A stretch of DNA of 64,000 bases from NCBI RefSeq assembly GCF_030519355.1, contig NZ_JAUMKC010000001.1, forward strand, positions 248,001 through 312,000. Direction: 5' to 3'. The notes under the pieces were generated by a model, which had not been told where the DNA came from, made no database searches, and worked only from the letters and a program-made list of their open reading frames with translations. The DNA is from Mucilaginibacter sp. L3T2-6 (GTDB taxonomy: Bacteria; Bacteroidota; Bacteroidia; Sphingobacteriales; Sphingobacteriaceae). The stretch's first letter is position 1. The number at the start of each line of letters is the position of its first letter. The translations under genes were made by a program, and so were the position numbers. Positions 9,701 through 16,946 of this stretch are shown in pieces.

Positions 9701-9953
9701 CGTTTCCGGCGGAAGAGGTCATGTAGGTCATGTTCTCTACGCCGTTGATCTGCTCTTCCAGCGGGATAATAACGCTTTTAAGTACTACGTCGGCATTGGC
9801 GCCGCTGTAAAATGCTGACACAAAAACCGTCGGTGGGGCGATATCCGGATATTGCGAGATAGGCAGGTTGACTAATCCTATCATACCCAAAATAACCAGC
9901 AGCACAGATATTACGGTTGAAAGTACAGGCCGCTCTATGAATTTTTTTAACAT
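6792..9953 (-). CDS. RND multidrug efflux permease (HAE-1/AcrB family)
   Basis: Inner-membrane proton-driven transporter of 1053 residues, full length for the family. Seen: N-terminal 'FIERPVLSTVISVLLVILG', the TM4 motif GIVVDDAIVVVE with the paired proton-relay Asp residues, TM10 GLLAKNAILIVEFA with the relay Lys, and the C-terminal 'GGMFIGTLLGVFAIPVLFIIFQ' segment. Twelve membrane spans and two large periplasmic loops fit AcrB/MexB. It is preceded on the same transcript by the adaptor gene, with a 105-base spacer that contains a strong hairpin. Substrates cannot be predicted. Confidence 0.95.
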   Translation of the reverse strand: MLKKFIERPVLSTVISVLLVILGMIGLVNLPISQYPDIAPPTVFVSAFYSGANADVVLKSVIIPLEEQINGVENMTYMTSSAGNDGSAQITIFFKVGTNPDLAAVNVQNRVSRAVSLLPQVVTEAGVTVAKSQNSNLLIFSLYSENKDYDETFLQNYTKINLIPAIQRVNGVGNVQVFTSKDYSMRIWLKPDVMSRYGLVPDDITEALNEQNIEAAPGKFGENSNESFQYVIRFTGRLKTTREFGNIIIKSDGKGQLLHLSDVARIELGALDYSVDLKTNGLASVGVGITQASGSNARDVINDAKKILEDASQSFPKGIHITYLVDANEYLNASIEKVISTLIEAFILVFIVVFIFLQDFRSTLIPAIAVPVAIIGTFFFLNLFGFTINLLTLFAMVLAIGIVVDDAIVVVEAVHAKLDRGYRSARKASVDAMKEISGAIISITLVMSAVFLPVTFISGSTGVFYKQFGITLAVAILLSAVNALTLSPALCAMFLKPHNEAHKKKRFLNFFYTRFDIVFNHITTRYERSVRFLSHKRWIVVAGIVIFMATLLIMIKTTPSSFVPSEDQGTIFASVTLPPAAGMPRTAAVTKTIDSIAHTLPSVQNTLQIVGFNFTAGSGSAYGMVIVKLKTWDKRKHDDIKSVIGQLYGKIGGIHEASIFFFSPPTIQGFGQGSGFDFQLEDKGGHTSAEIYKVTQDFLAALNKRKEIQNTNTSFNPNFPQYQVDVNVAKCKEAGITLTSVINTLQGYYGGIYASNFNEFGKQYRVMVQADYAYRANEAGLSKIFVRSGSGAMAPITEFITLKKVFGPEAIERFNLFTAVSVTGQPNPGYSTGDAINAIKQVAAEKLPAGYGYEFSGLTREELASGTQSVYIFILCLVFVYFLLSAQYESYILPFAVLLSLPIGLSGTYIFARIFGIDSNIYVQISLIMLIGLLAKNAILIVEFALGRRRQGMEILQAAILGAEARLRPILMTSFAFIFGIMPLMFSTGAGAIGNRSIGTGAVGGMFIGTLLGVFAIPVLFIIFQHLQEKISGPRHLRKFDDEDEDEAIVPAN

Positions 9954-9960
9954 ATTTGAT

Positions 9961-10060
9961 TTAAGTCTTGAGTCGTGGTCTGTAGTCTTAAGTCAGAAAA
10001 CTCTAACCAATTTGAATCCGGTCTTAAGACTACAGACTTAAGACTCCGGACTTTAGACTT
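9961..10060. repeat. Intercistronic hairpin made of AGTCTTAAG words
   Basis: gtctgtagtcttaag at 9978-9992 pairs perfectly with cttaagactacagac at 10023-10037 (15 bp, 30-base loop). The flanks repeat variants of AAGTCTTGAGTC and GACTTAAGACT. It sits between the adaptor stop and the permease start inside the RND operon, where a stem of this kind could protect or attenuate the transcript. Confidence 0.75.
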
Positions 10061-11273
10061 ATTTCAGATCTTTATAAACCACGTCCGGACTAATATCAGA
10101 TGGCTTGATCTGCGTGTCGTCTTTCAAATTGTTCACACTTTCGGCTATGATTTTATCGCCGGCTTTTACGCCGCCTGTTACAATAAAGTACTGACCCGGC
10201 GTATTGTCCATGGTAGTAATTGCCACATTTTTCACCTTGTTTTGGTTATCTACAACATAAACGAAACGCTTATCCTGTAATTCGTAAGTTACATTTTGGG
10301 GCACAACTATAGCATCTTTTACCGGTGTAGGTATCCGTACGGTAGCGCTCGAGCCGGTGCGCAATAATCCCCTGGGATTTACAAAGGCCGCCCTGAAATT
10401 GGCCGAGCCGGTGTTGGTATTGATGAGCCCGTTAACGGTTTCCACTTTTCCGGTGTGATCATATAGAATACCATCGGCCAGCAGGAGCGATACCTTTGGC
10501 ATGCTGTTTAATTTGGTTTTAAGTGACGTGCTTTTCCCTGCGCTGTCGCGGCTGAAATCCAGCAGTTGTTTTTCATTCATGGCAAAGTAGGCATAAATAG
10601 TAGCGGTGTTGTATACAGTTGTCAAGGGATCAGCAGTAGTGCTGTTCACCAGGCTGCCGAGCTTATAGGGCAGCGACCCGATAACGCCATCTACCGGGCT
10701 GGTAATGGTGGTGTAACCCAGATTCACTTTGGCATTGGCCAATGCTGCTTTTGCCTGCGCCAGTGCTGCTTGTTTGGTTTGCAGGGCATATTGAGCCGAT
10801 TCCAGCTCAAAGTGGCTAATAATGTCCTTTTCAACCAGCGGCTTAACCTTGTTTACCTGCAATTGTGCCGTGTTTACATCCGCGAGTGCGGTTTGTACGC
10901 CTGCTTCGGCCGTGCGCACTTCCTGTTCGTACTGAGGGGCCTTTATCTTAAACAGCAATTGGCCTTTATGTACAATGGTGCCTTCGTCAACATAAATACC
11001 ATCCACAAATCCGTCAACCTTCGGCCTGATCTCAATATTCTGTAAGCCCTGTAGGCTTGCCGGGTAATCTGTATTTAATGTAGCAGTAACAGGTTGCAGG
11101 GTAAATGTTTTATAAGCGGCGATAGCAGCTGGCCCCCCTTGTCCGTTCTGCTGAGCGCCTTTCCCTCCGCAAGAATATATCAGTGATCCGGCGATGACAC
11201 CGATGAACGGCTTTAATAATTTGGAAAAAGAAAAACCCTTTAAAGGGTGAGTTAAATACTTTTGGGTGTTCAT
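10059..11273 (-). CDS. RND efflux periplasmic adaptor (membrane fusion lipoprotein)
   Basis: AcrA/MexA-type adaptor of 404 residues that bridges permease and outer-membrane channel. The N-terminus ends in the lipobox GSLIYSC with Cys at residue 35. Then come a barrel-sandwich half-motif (PKVDGFVDGIYVDEGTIVHK), an alpha-hairpin rich in Ala/Gln ('LQVNKVKPLVEKDIISHFEL'), the second half-motif (TITSPVDGVIGSLPYKLG), and beta-barrel and membrane-proximal domains. It is the first gene of the operon. A TATATTTG -7-like box lies 36 bases upstream. Confidence 0.93.
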   Translation of the reverse strand: MNTQKYLTHPLKGFSFSKLLKPFIGVIAGSLIYSCGGKGAQQNGQGGPAAIAAYKTFTLQPVTATLNTDYPASLQGLQNIEIRPKVDGFVDGIYVDEGTIVHKGQLLFKIKAPQYEQEVRTAEAGVQTALADVNTAQLQVNKVKPLVEKDIISHFELESAQYALQTKQAALAQAKAALANAKVNLGYTTITSPVDGVIGSLPYKLGSLVNSTTADPLTTVYNTATIYAYFAMNEKQLLDFSRDSAGKSTSLKTKLNSMPKVSLLLADGILYDHTGKVETVNGLINTNTGSANFRAAFVNPRGLLRTGSSATVRIPTPVKDAIVVPQNVTYELQDKRFVYVVDNQNKVKNVAITTMDNTPGQYFIVTGGVKAGDKIIAESVNNLKDDTQIKPSDISPDVVYKDLK

Positions 11274-11641
11274 ATATATCGACAGAGATGGCCAGTTTTT
11301 AGAGCCGGCAAATATAATATCATTATGGTATTAGTTGCAGGATGTAACTATTTATTGGCACGCAGCTACCTGGTTAATTTGTTTGACAGGGTTAACAGTT
11401 AACAGGCTGCAAAAGTATTTTTACCAGGGGCGATAAAAATTTATTTCAACCCGCCGGGTGCTATTTTAAACAGATTACCATGTTGCTTAAATAACGCGCC
11501 CGAATTGTTTTGACGTTTGAAAGGACAATGTGTTACAAAAGAAACGGATTTTAACGGCAGTTTTTATATACCCTGCATGTTCTGGAAATAATGGCTGTTG
11601 ATGATAACGTATTTTTCCCCCTATCTTAACACCTTAACCCA
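11274..11641. other. Intergenic region between RND operon and LytTR operon
   Basis: Of 368 bases, the part next to 11273 should hold the RND promoter: TATATTTG on the minus strand at 11316-11309 matches the Bacteroidota -7 element, although the expected -33 TTTG is not well matched. A gttaacagttaac direct repeat lies near 11390. The far side is the 3' flank of the response-regulator gene. No coding potential was seen. Confidence 0.5.
11309..11316 (-). promoter_or_regulatory. Candidate -7 element of the RND operon
   Basis: TATATTTG read on the minus strand equals the Bacteroidota TAnnTTTG consensus. It lies 36 bases before the adaptor start. The -33 position reads CTGC rather than TTTG, so this is tentative. 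Confidence 0.4.
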
Positions 11642-12403
11642 TCAAACCCACTTACTCAAAAATTTGCTAAATGCTTCCTTATATTGATCACCTACGGTAA
11701 TATTTACTTTACCGATCTGCAGTGCGTTCCGGGTGATGGAATTTATTTTATCGAGCGATACGATAAATGACCGATGCACCCGCATAAAGCGTTTGGCAGG
11801 CAGTTTTTCCTCCAGCGATTTGAGGCTGGTTAACGAGAGGGTTGGTCTATCAGCATTTTGCAGCCATACCTTTACATAATCCTTCAAACCTTCTATGTAA
11901 AGGATGTCATTTAACGCAATACGCACGAGTTGATATTCCACCTTCAAAAACAAATACTCATCTTCAATATGATCTTCTGGAGGAGTGGAGGGAAGGGAGG
12001 CAGTTGCCGGCGTTGTGTTCGATTTTTCCACAAGTTGGGCATAGGCCAGTGCCTTATGTGCTGCGTTTAAAAATTCCTCGTAGTTGAAAGGTTTCAGGAG
12101 ATAATCGAGTGCATCTACTTTATAACCCTCCAGCGCAAATTGGTTGTAGGCGGTTGTGAAGATGATACGGGGGCGGTTGGTTTTGCTGTTATCCAGCACA
12201 CGCGCCAGCTCAATGCCGTTCAGATCGGGCATTTGTATGTCTAAAAATATCACGTCGATTTTTTGCGTATGGATAGCGCGGAGGGCTTCTACCGCGCTGT
12301 TGTACCGCCCAGCTAAATTCAAAAACGGCGTGCGTTCAATAAAAGAACAAACCAGGCCAAGCGCCAGGGGTTCATCATCTACGGCTATGCAATTTATGGT
12401 CAT
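11642..12403 (-). CDS. LytTR-family response regulator
   Basis: Cytoplasmic two-component regulator, 253 residues. The receiver domain (about 1-120) has the acidic pair in AVDDEP, phospho-acceptor Asp55 in VIFLDIQMPD, the conserved Thr in IIFTTAYN and the Lys in YLLKPF. A linker precedes the LytTR DNA-binding domain from about 145 ('LFLKVEYQLVRIALNDILYIEG', 'RFMRVHRSFIVSLDKI'). It overlaps the kinase gene by 4 bases (ATGA), so the two are translationally coupled. Likely targets are suggested by AlgR-like boxes at 13583 and 4692. Confidence 0.95.
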   Translation of the reverse strand: MTINCIAVDDEPLALGLVCSFIERTPFLNLAGRYNSAVEALRAIHTQKIDVIFLDIQMPDLNGIELARVLDNSKTNRPRIIFTTAYNQFALEGYKVDALDYLLKPFNYEEFLNAAHKALAYAQLVEKSNTTPATASLPSTPPEDHIEDEYLFLKVEYQLVRIALNDILYIEGLKDYVKVWLQNADRPTLSLTSLKSLEEKLPAKRFMRVHRSFIVSLDKINSITRNALQIGKVNITVGDQYKEAFSKFLSKWV

Positions 12404-13473
12404 GCCAGATTAAGCGTTAGGTGAACTAAATAAGCATTTTCCATCGTACTTTCATTTATCAGCAAATTATATTTGCCTGGATATAACAGATCAAGCCGAC
12501 GCCGTGTATTATTCAGGCCAATACCATTGCCTTCCTCTAAATTAGTGTTTTGTTCCTTTATTATAGTATTCACAACGTTCAATTCTACAACCGTATCATT
12601 TTGACTAATGGTAATGTTGATGTAGCTCGGCTGGCTTGCGCTCACACCATGTTTAAAGGCATTCTCAACAAAGGGTAAAAATATCATCGGCGCTATGGCC
12701 ATATCCCTCAACGCTGCAGGCGAGCTAAAATCGATTTTAACGACATCGGTGAGCCGCAATTCCATCAGGCTGATATAATCTTTTATAAAAGCGATTTCCT
12801 GGCTCAGCATGGTCGTGGCATTCTGTGTGTCATACAACACATAACGCATCATCCGCGATAGCTGGTGGATAGCTTTACGCGATACATCGGCGTCCACATG
12901 CGTTAAAGCATATATATTATTCAGTGTATTGAAAAAGAAGTGCGGGTTGATCTGGGCTTTCAAAAACGACAGTTCCGAGCTTATCCGTTCCTGCTCCATG
13001 TCCTGGTGCACCTGCTTATCTTTTTGCCATTTTTGTATGGTGGTAATGCTGGTACTGATGCCAAGTACCAGCGCGCTCATGGCAAGTAAGGCAAAATCCC
13101 AACTATGATCGCGGCCGCCCTTGTGATGTTTTGGCGGCCCCATTTTATGGAAGGCAGCATCCATTAAACGGCGTATATTCAGGAACTCGTCCGCATATAT
13201 ATTTAGCAGTAAAATAGCGCCGACAATACAGGCTATGATCAGAAAATAGAGCCCGGTGCGGTTCTTTAAAACAAGTTTGGGTACCAGTACTAATGAATTG
13301 ATGTAAAATGCAATAATAAGCACCCCGAGAATAATGCATTGCTTTATCCACAGCTGATAGGGGACTGTAATGCTCCAGGATCGCGGTTGAAAAAAATATA
13401 TCAATCCAAATACCGCCCATGTTAATACATGAATGGTAATGGTTATGATAGTGCTTTTTGATTTTTGTATCAT
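12400..13473 (-). CDS. LytS-type sensor histidine kinase (His_kinase family)
   Basis: Membrane sensor kinase of 357 residues. Hydrophobic spans at about 9-28, 45-65, 75-93 and 126-145 are followed by a short coiled linker and the PF06580 core: LKAQINPHFFFNTLNN with the phospho-accepting His at about 178. An HATPase region follows, with MIFLPFVENAFKHGV (N box) and GNGIGLNNTRRRLDLLYP (G box). There is no extracytoplasmic sensor domain of note; between spans 3 and 4 lies a His/Lys-rich stretch (KMGPPKHHKGGRDH, about 110-123) that could bind metal, which is inference. It is the first gene of the pair and divergent from the barrel-protein gene. Confidence 0.93.
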   Translation of the reverse strand: MIQKSKSTIITITIHVLTWAVFGLIYFFQPRSWSITVPYQLWIKQCIILGVLIIAFYINSLVLVPKLVLKNRTGLYFLIIACIVGAILLLNIYADEFLNIRRLMDAAFHKMGPPKHHKGGRDHSWDFALLAMSALVLGISTSITTIQKWQKDKQVHQDMEQERISSELSFLKAQINPHFFFNTLNNIYALTHVDADVSRKAIHQLSRMMRYVLYDTQNATTMLSQEIAFIKDYISLMELRLTDVVKIDFSSPAALRDMAIAPMIFLPFVENAFKHGVSASQPSYINITISQNDTVVELNVVNTIIKEQNTNLEEGNGIGLNNTRRRLDLLYPGKYNLLINESTMENAYLVHLTLNLA

Positions 13474-13582
13474 TCTTCTCTAAAAACTTTTGCTATCAGG
13501 TTATTACTAAGCCTTGTAAAGGACAATATTACGATGCCTGCTATTACAAAGCCAATCAAAATCTATTGACATCAATACTTTA

Positions 13583-13617
13583 CCGACGAACAGCCAATCT
13601 TTGCCGCTAAAAGTGCA
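13583..13617 (+). promoter_or_regulatory. Candidate LytTR/AlgR-type site at the lytS-OMP divergent region
   Basis: ccgacgaacagc at 13583-13594 is identical to the 12-mer at 4692. A weaker half (ccgctaaaagtg) begins 21 bases later at 13604. It lies between the divergent kinase and barrel-protein genes, about 110 bases before the kinase start and 180 before the barrel start, suiting control of either by the adjacent LytTR regulator. Confidence 0.45.
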
Positions 13618-13761
13618 TAACGGTAAACGCTTTCAAAATCCGGGCTTTTATAGGTTGTAAAAAGGGTTTTGTCTACTTCTTTTTACCTGCCGTCTATTTT
13701 GCTTTATGATGATGATGCTATGCAATTTCTTTGCAACATCTTGAAAAGAGCAACTATAAAT

Positions 13762-16617
13762 ATGAAACCAATATACCTTTTTATCGCGGCATTGTTTTTA
13801 ATCAGTGCCAATACATTCGCCCAGGCAGGGCGGGATGTTCATGGCACGGTAACCGATTCCACAAAGGCGACGCTGCCCGGTTCAACTGTAAAATTGATAG
13901 CGGGTAAAGACAGCATGAACGTAATAACTGACATGAAAGGGGCATTCCTGTTCAGTTCAGTAAAAGCCACGCAGATCAGTCTTGTAGTACAATCTATAGG
14001 TTATGAGGCCAAGCGCATAAGACTGACATTCGATAATACCAATAACCCGGTGTTTTTAAAGCCAATCATTTTGAAGCCATCGACCACTATGCTGAATGGG
14101 GTAACTATTACCGACGTTGTCCCTGTGAAAATAAAGGAGGATACTATCGAGTTTAATGCAGCGGCTTATAAGGTACGCGACGGCGCCCCTGTAGAAGACC
14201 TTATTAAGAAGATTCCCGGCGCTGATGTGGATAAAGATGGCAACATGACTTTCCAGGGTAAAAGCGTTACCAAGGTGCGCGTTAATGGTAAGGATTTTTT
14301 TGGCGGCGATTTAAAAACAGCTACACAAAACCTGCCTGCGGATGCTGTGCAAAATGTGCAGATGTTAAATGACTATGGCGACCAGGCTAACATGACCGGC
14401 ATTAAGACAGGCGACCCTGAAACTGTATTAAATATCAACATTAAGCCAAGCAGAAACCACGGCTACTTTGGTCAGGTTAGCGCCGGTGCAGGCCATGACG
14501 CTATTCCAGACAAAGGCGGCATTAGCGGCGGTACTCGTTATATAGCCCAGGGAAATATGTTCAACTTTAACGATGGACAGCAAATTGCGGTCTTGGCCAA
14601 TCTTAATAATACCAATACCAACTTGTTTAACTTTGGCGGGCCGGGAGGCCGGCGAGGCGGCGGTGGCCCCCCGGGAGGCAATAACAACAACCAGACAGGT
14701 ATATCTATTAATCGTTCAATAGGTTTAAACTATCGGGACAGCTGGGGTAAAAAGGTCACTGTTTACGGCAGCTACAGTTTTTCGGATAAATCCACCAACA
14801 CCATTAGTTCAACAATTCAAAATAATATTTCATTGGTCAACCCCAGTACCAACTCGCAAAATAGCGTTCAGGACGATGAGACCAAATCGCATCGTTTGAA
14901 TTTTAACCTGGAATGGAAGCCGGATACCGTTAACTACTTAAAGGTTACCCCGTCATACACTTATATCGGCCTTAATACCACTCAGAATGGCTCTAACCTT
15001 TTAGCCAATCAAACCGAAACAGTTTCAAACTATAATTTTACATCGCTGAGTAATTCATCCGCGCCTAATTATGGTATTAATGCATTGTACAACCACAGGT
15101 TTAACGGTCATGGCCGTAACTTCAGCCTAAACATAGGCACTGGCCGTACAAGCAGCAGGGCTTACCAAAACCCGGTTTATAACTATATAGCCGGCGCTGC
15201 CAATGCCCCGCTCGACCAGTTTATTAATACCAACAGTCATACTGACACTGTAGGTACCTCCCTGTCGTATATAGAGCCTATTGCCAAACGGTCGTACCTT
15301 GAAGTAAATTATAAGTACAGCCACAGCTATACCACGGCCGATAAAGCGACGGATACCTTAGCAGCTAATGGCGCCGACATTAACAACTACCCCCTACTAA
15401 GCAATAACTACAATTTTACTTTTATTACTAACCGTTTTGGCTTGAACTACCGGTTTGTTGAGAAAAAGTACAACTACGTTTTGGGCGTTACTGCACAGCC
15501 TTCGGTTTTAAAGGGCTATTCAGTCACTACCGGTATTCCTACCAGCATCAGTTCGTTTAACGTATCGCCCAATGCACATTTTATTTACAATTTTTCAAGG
15601 TCGCAGTCGTTCAGTGCAAATTACACCGGGTATAGCACGCAGCCAACTTTTTCTGAATTGCAGCCGGTTACCGATTTCTCCAACGCATCCTACCCGATTA
15701 CGGGTAACCCCGACCTGAAGCCGGAATACAACAACAGGATCGATTTCAGATACAATAATTTTAGTTTTGAGACAGGAAACATCTTCTTTAGTAATTTCTC
15801 ATTCACCACCACAGCTAATAAGATTGTTTCCAATACCGTAACTTACCCGGTTAATTATACGCCTAACAGCAAACTGGCCGGTACTATTGAAACACAATAC
15901 CGAAATGCAGACGGATATTCGGCGGCACAGGGTTTCTTTGTATTTAACAAGCCCTGGCAAAAACGCAAATACAATCTGTTTTTACAGGGTAATATATCCT
16001 ACATCAATAACATATCATACATTACCAACATCGACGCTAATAATTTTGAAGCAACAACTGAAAAAAACAATGCAAAAACCTGGGTTATCGCGCCGGGCGC
16101 ACGTTTCAGAGTTGATATAACCGATATTATTGATGCAGAAGCCAATACTACCTATACCATCAATTCCTCAAAAAACTCGATCAACCAGCCGGGGATTAAC
16201 GACAACTTCCGCACCTGGCAATTAGGCCTGAATGGTAAAAATTATTTCTGGAAAAACTGGACGCTTAGCTACGACTATACCAAGTACATGTATTATGGCT
16301 ATAAAGGCGCCAGCAATCCTAATATATTCAATACTTACGTAGAGCGCAGGTTCCTGAAGGGAAATATGGCAACCATACGTGCAGGAGTGTATGACGTGTT
16401 CAACGAAAATACCGGCTATACCAGCACGCAGAATGGGAATTTTGTAACACAGACCAACAGCAATAAACTGGGCAGGTATTACCTGTTAACATTTACCTAC
16501 CGCTTTACCAAAATGGCCGGCAAAGCGCCCTTTGGCGGGCCGGGTGGCCATGGCGGTCCTCGCTTTGGCCCTCCTCCGGGCGGTGGTCCCGGCGGCCCTC
16601 CGGGTGGTGGCGGCTGA
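13762..16617 (+). CDS. Outer-membrane beta-barrel protein with carboxypeptidase-like N-domain
   Basis: TonB-receptor-like protein of 951 residues. The start at 13762 gives a signal peptide (MKPIYLFIAALFLISANTFA-QA). Then come a CarboxypepD_reg-like domain (DVHGTVTDSTKATLPGSTVK), a plug-like region (VEDLIKKIPGADVDKDGNM, KVRVNGKDFFGGD) and a long series of amphipathic strands typical of PF14905. Two oddities are a Gly/Asn/Pro-rich insert (GGPGGRRGGGGPPGGNNNN, about 292-310) and a Gly/Pro-rich tail of about 30 residues after what looks like the last strand (RYYLLTFTYRF). It is divergent from the LytS/LytTR pair, which may control it. No SusD partner is present, so it is not a standard SusCD importer. 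Confidence 0.88.
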   Translation: MKPIYLFIAALFLISANTFAQAGRDVHGTVTDSTKATLPGSTVKLIAGKDSMNVITDMKGAFLFSSVKATQISLVVQSIGYEAKRIRLTFDNTNNPVFLKPIILKPSTTMLNGVTITDVVPVKIKEDTIEFNAAAYKVRDGAPVEDLIKKIPGADVDKDGNMTFQGKSVTKVRVNGKDFFGGDLKTATQNLPADAVQNVQMLNDYGDQANMTGIKTGDPETVLNINIKPSRNHGYFGQVSAGAGHDAIPDKGGISGGTRYIAQGNMFNFNDGQQIAVLANLNNTNTNLFNFGGPGGRRGGGGPPGGNNNNQTGISINRSIGLNYRDSWGKKVTVYGSYSFSDKSTNTISSTIQNNISLVNPSTNSQNSVQDDETKSHRLNFNLEWKPDTVNYLKVTPSYTYIGLNTTQNGSNLLANQTETVSNYNFTSLSNSSAPNYGINALYNHRFNGHGRNFSLNIGTGRTSSRAYQNPVYNYIAGAANAPLDQFINTNSHTDTVGTSLSYIEPIAKRSYLEVNYKYSHSYTTADKATDTLAANGADINNYPLLSNNYNFTFITNRFGLNYRFVEKKYNYVLGVTAQPSVLKGYSVTTGIPTSISSFNVSPNAHFIYNFSRSQSFSANYTGYSTQPTFSELQPVTDFSNASYPITGNPDLKPEYNNRIDFRYNNFSFETGNIFFSNFSFTTTANKIVSNTVTYPVNYTPNSKLAGTIETQYRNADGYSAAQGFFVFNKPWQKRKYNLFLQGNISYINNISYITNIDANNFEATTEKNNAKTWVIAPGARFRVDITDIIDAEANTTYTINSSKNSINQPGINDNFRTWQLGLNGKNYFWKNWTLSYDYTKYMYYGYKGASNPNIFNTYVERRFLKGNMATIRAGVYDVFNENTGYTSTQNGNFVTQTNSNKLGRYYLLTFTYRFTKMAGKAPFGGPGGHGGPRFGPPPGGGPGGPPGGGG

Positions 16618-16946
16618 TGCAGTTAAATAATTGTTAAATGATAATTCTTCCTGTAAGGTTGTTTCGTTTGTATCGTCATACCCATATCGCATTGAAATAT
16701 TTATTGAACTGCAAAAGAGCTTATTCACATTAAAATTGTCATGAGAAAAGGCAAGGGTGTGAGATACCCTGCCTGGATTTAGTTGATGTTATTAGATTCT
16801 AATCTTAACAAGGCGTCCCTGGGTGAGATAAGGGACGCTTTTTTTATTTTAGGGCCGCGCCGGAGAGGACAGTACAGGATAGTTAACTACCTGCAATTTC
16901 ATTAACTTGGCTGTTCAATTTGCAGCAGACCTGCTTACCGTTTACA
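16618..16946. other. Intergenic region between barrel protein and rhamnosidase genes
   Basis: No coding potential. It holds a bulged hairpin at 16749-16774 (aggcaagggt with accctgcct), which lacks a T run, and the strong terminator at 16811-16847. The promoter of the rhamnose cluster should lie in the last 100 bases; taacttgg just before 16915 is a 7-of-8 match to the -7 consensus but has no good -33 partner. Confidence 0.5.
16811..16847 (+). terminator. Rho-independent terminator
   Basis: gcgtccct (16813-16820) pairs with agggacgc (16831-16838) around a 10-base loop and is followed by a run of eight T. It insulates the barrel-protein gene from the rhamnose cluster. Confidence 0.88.
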
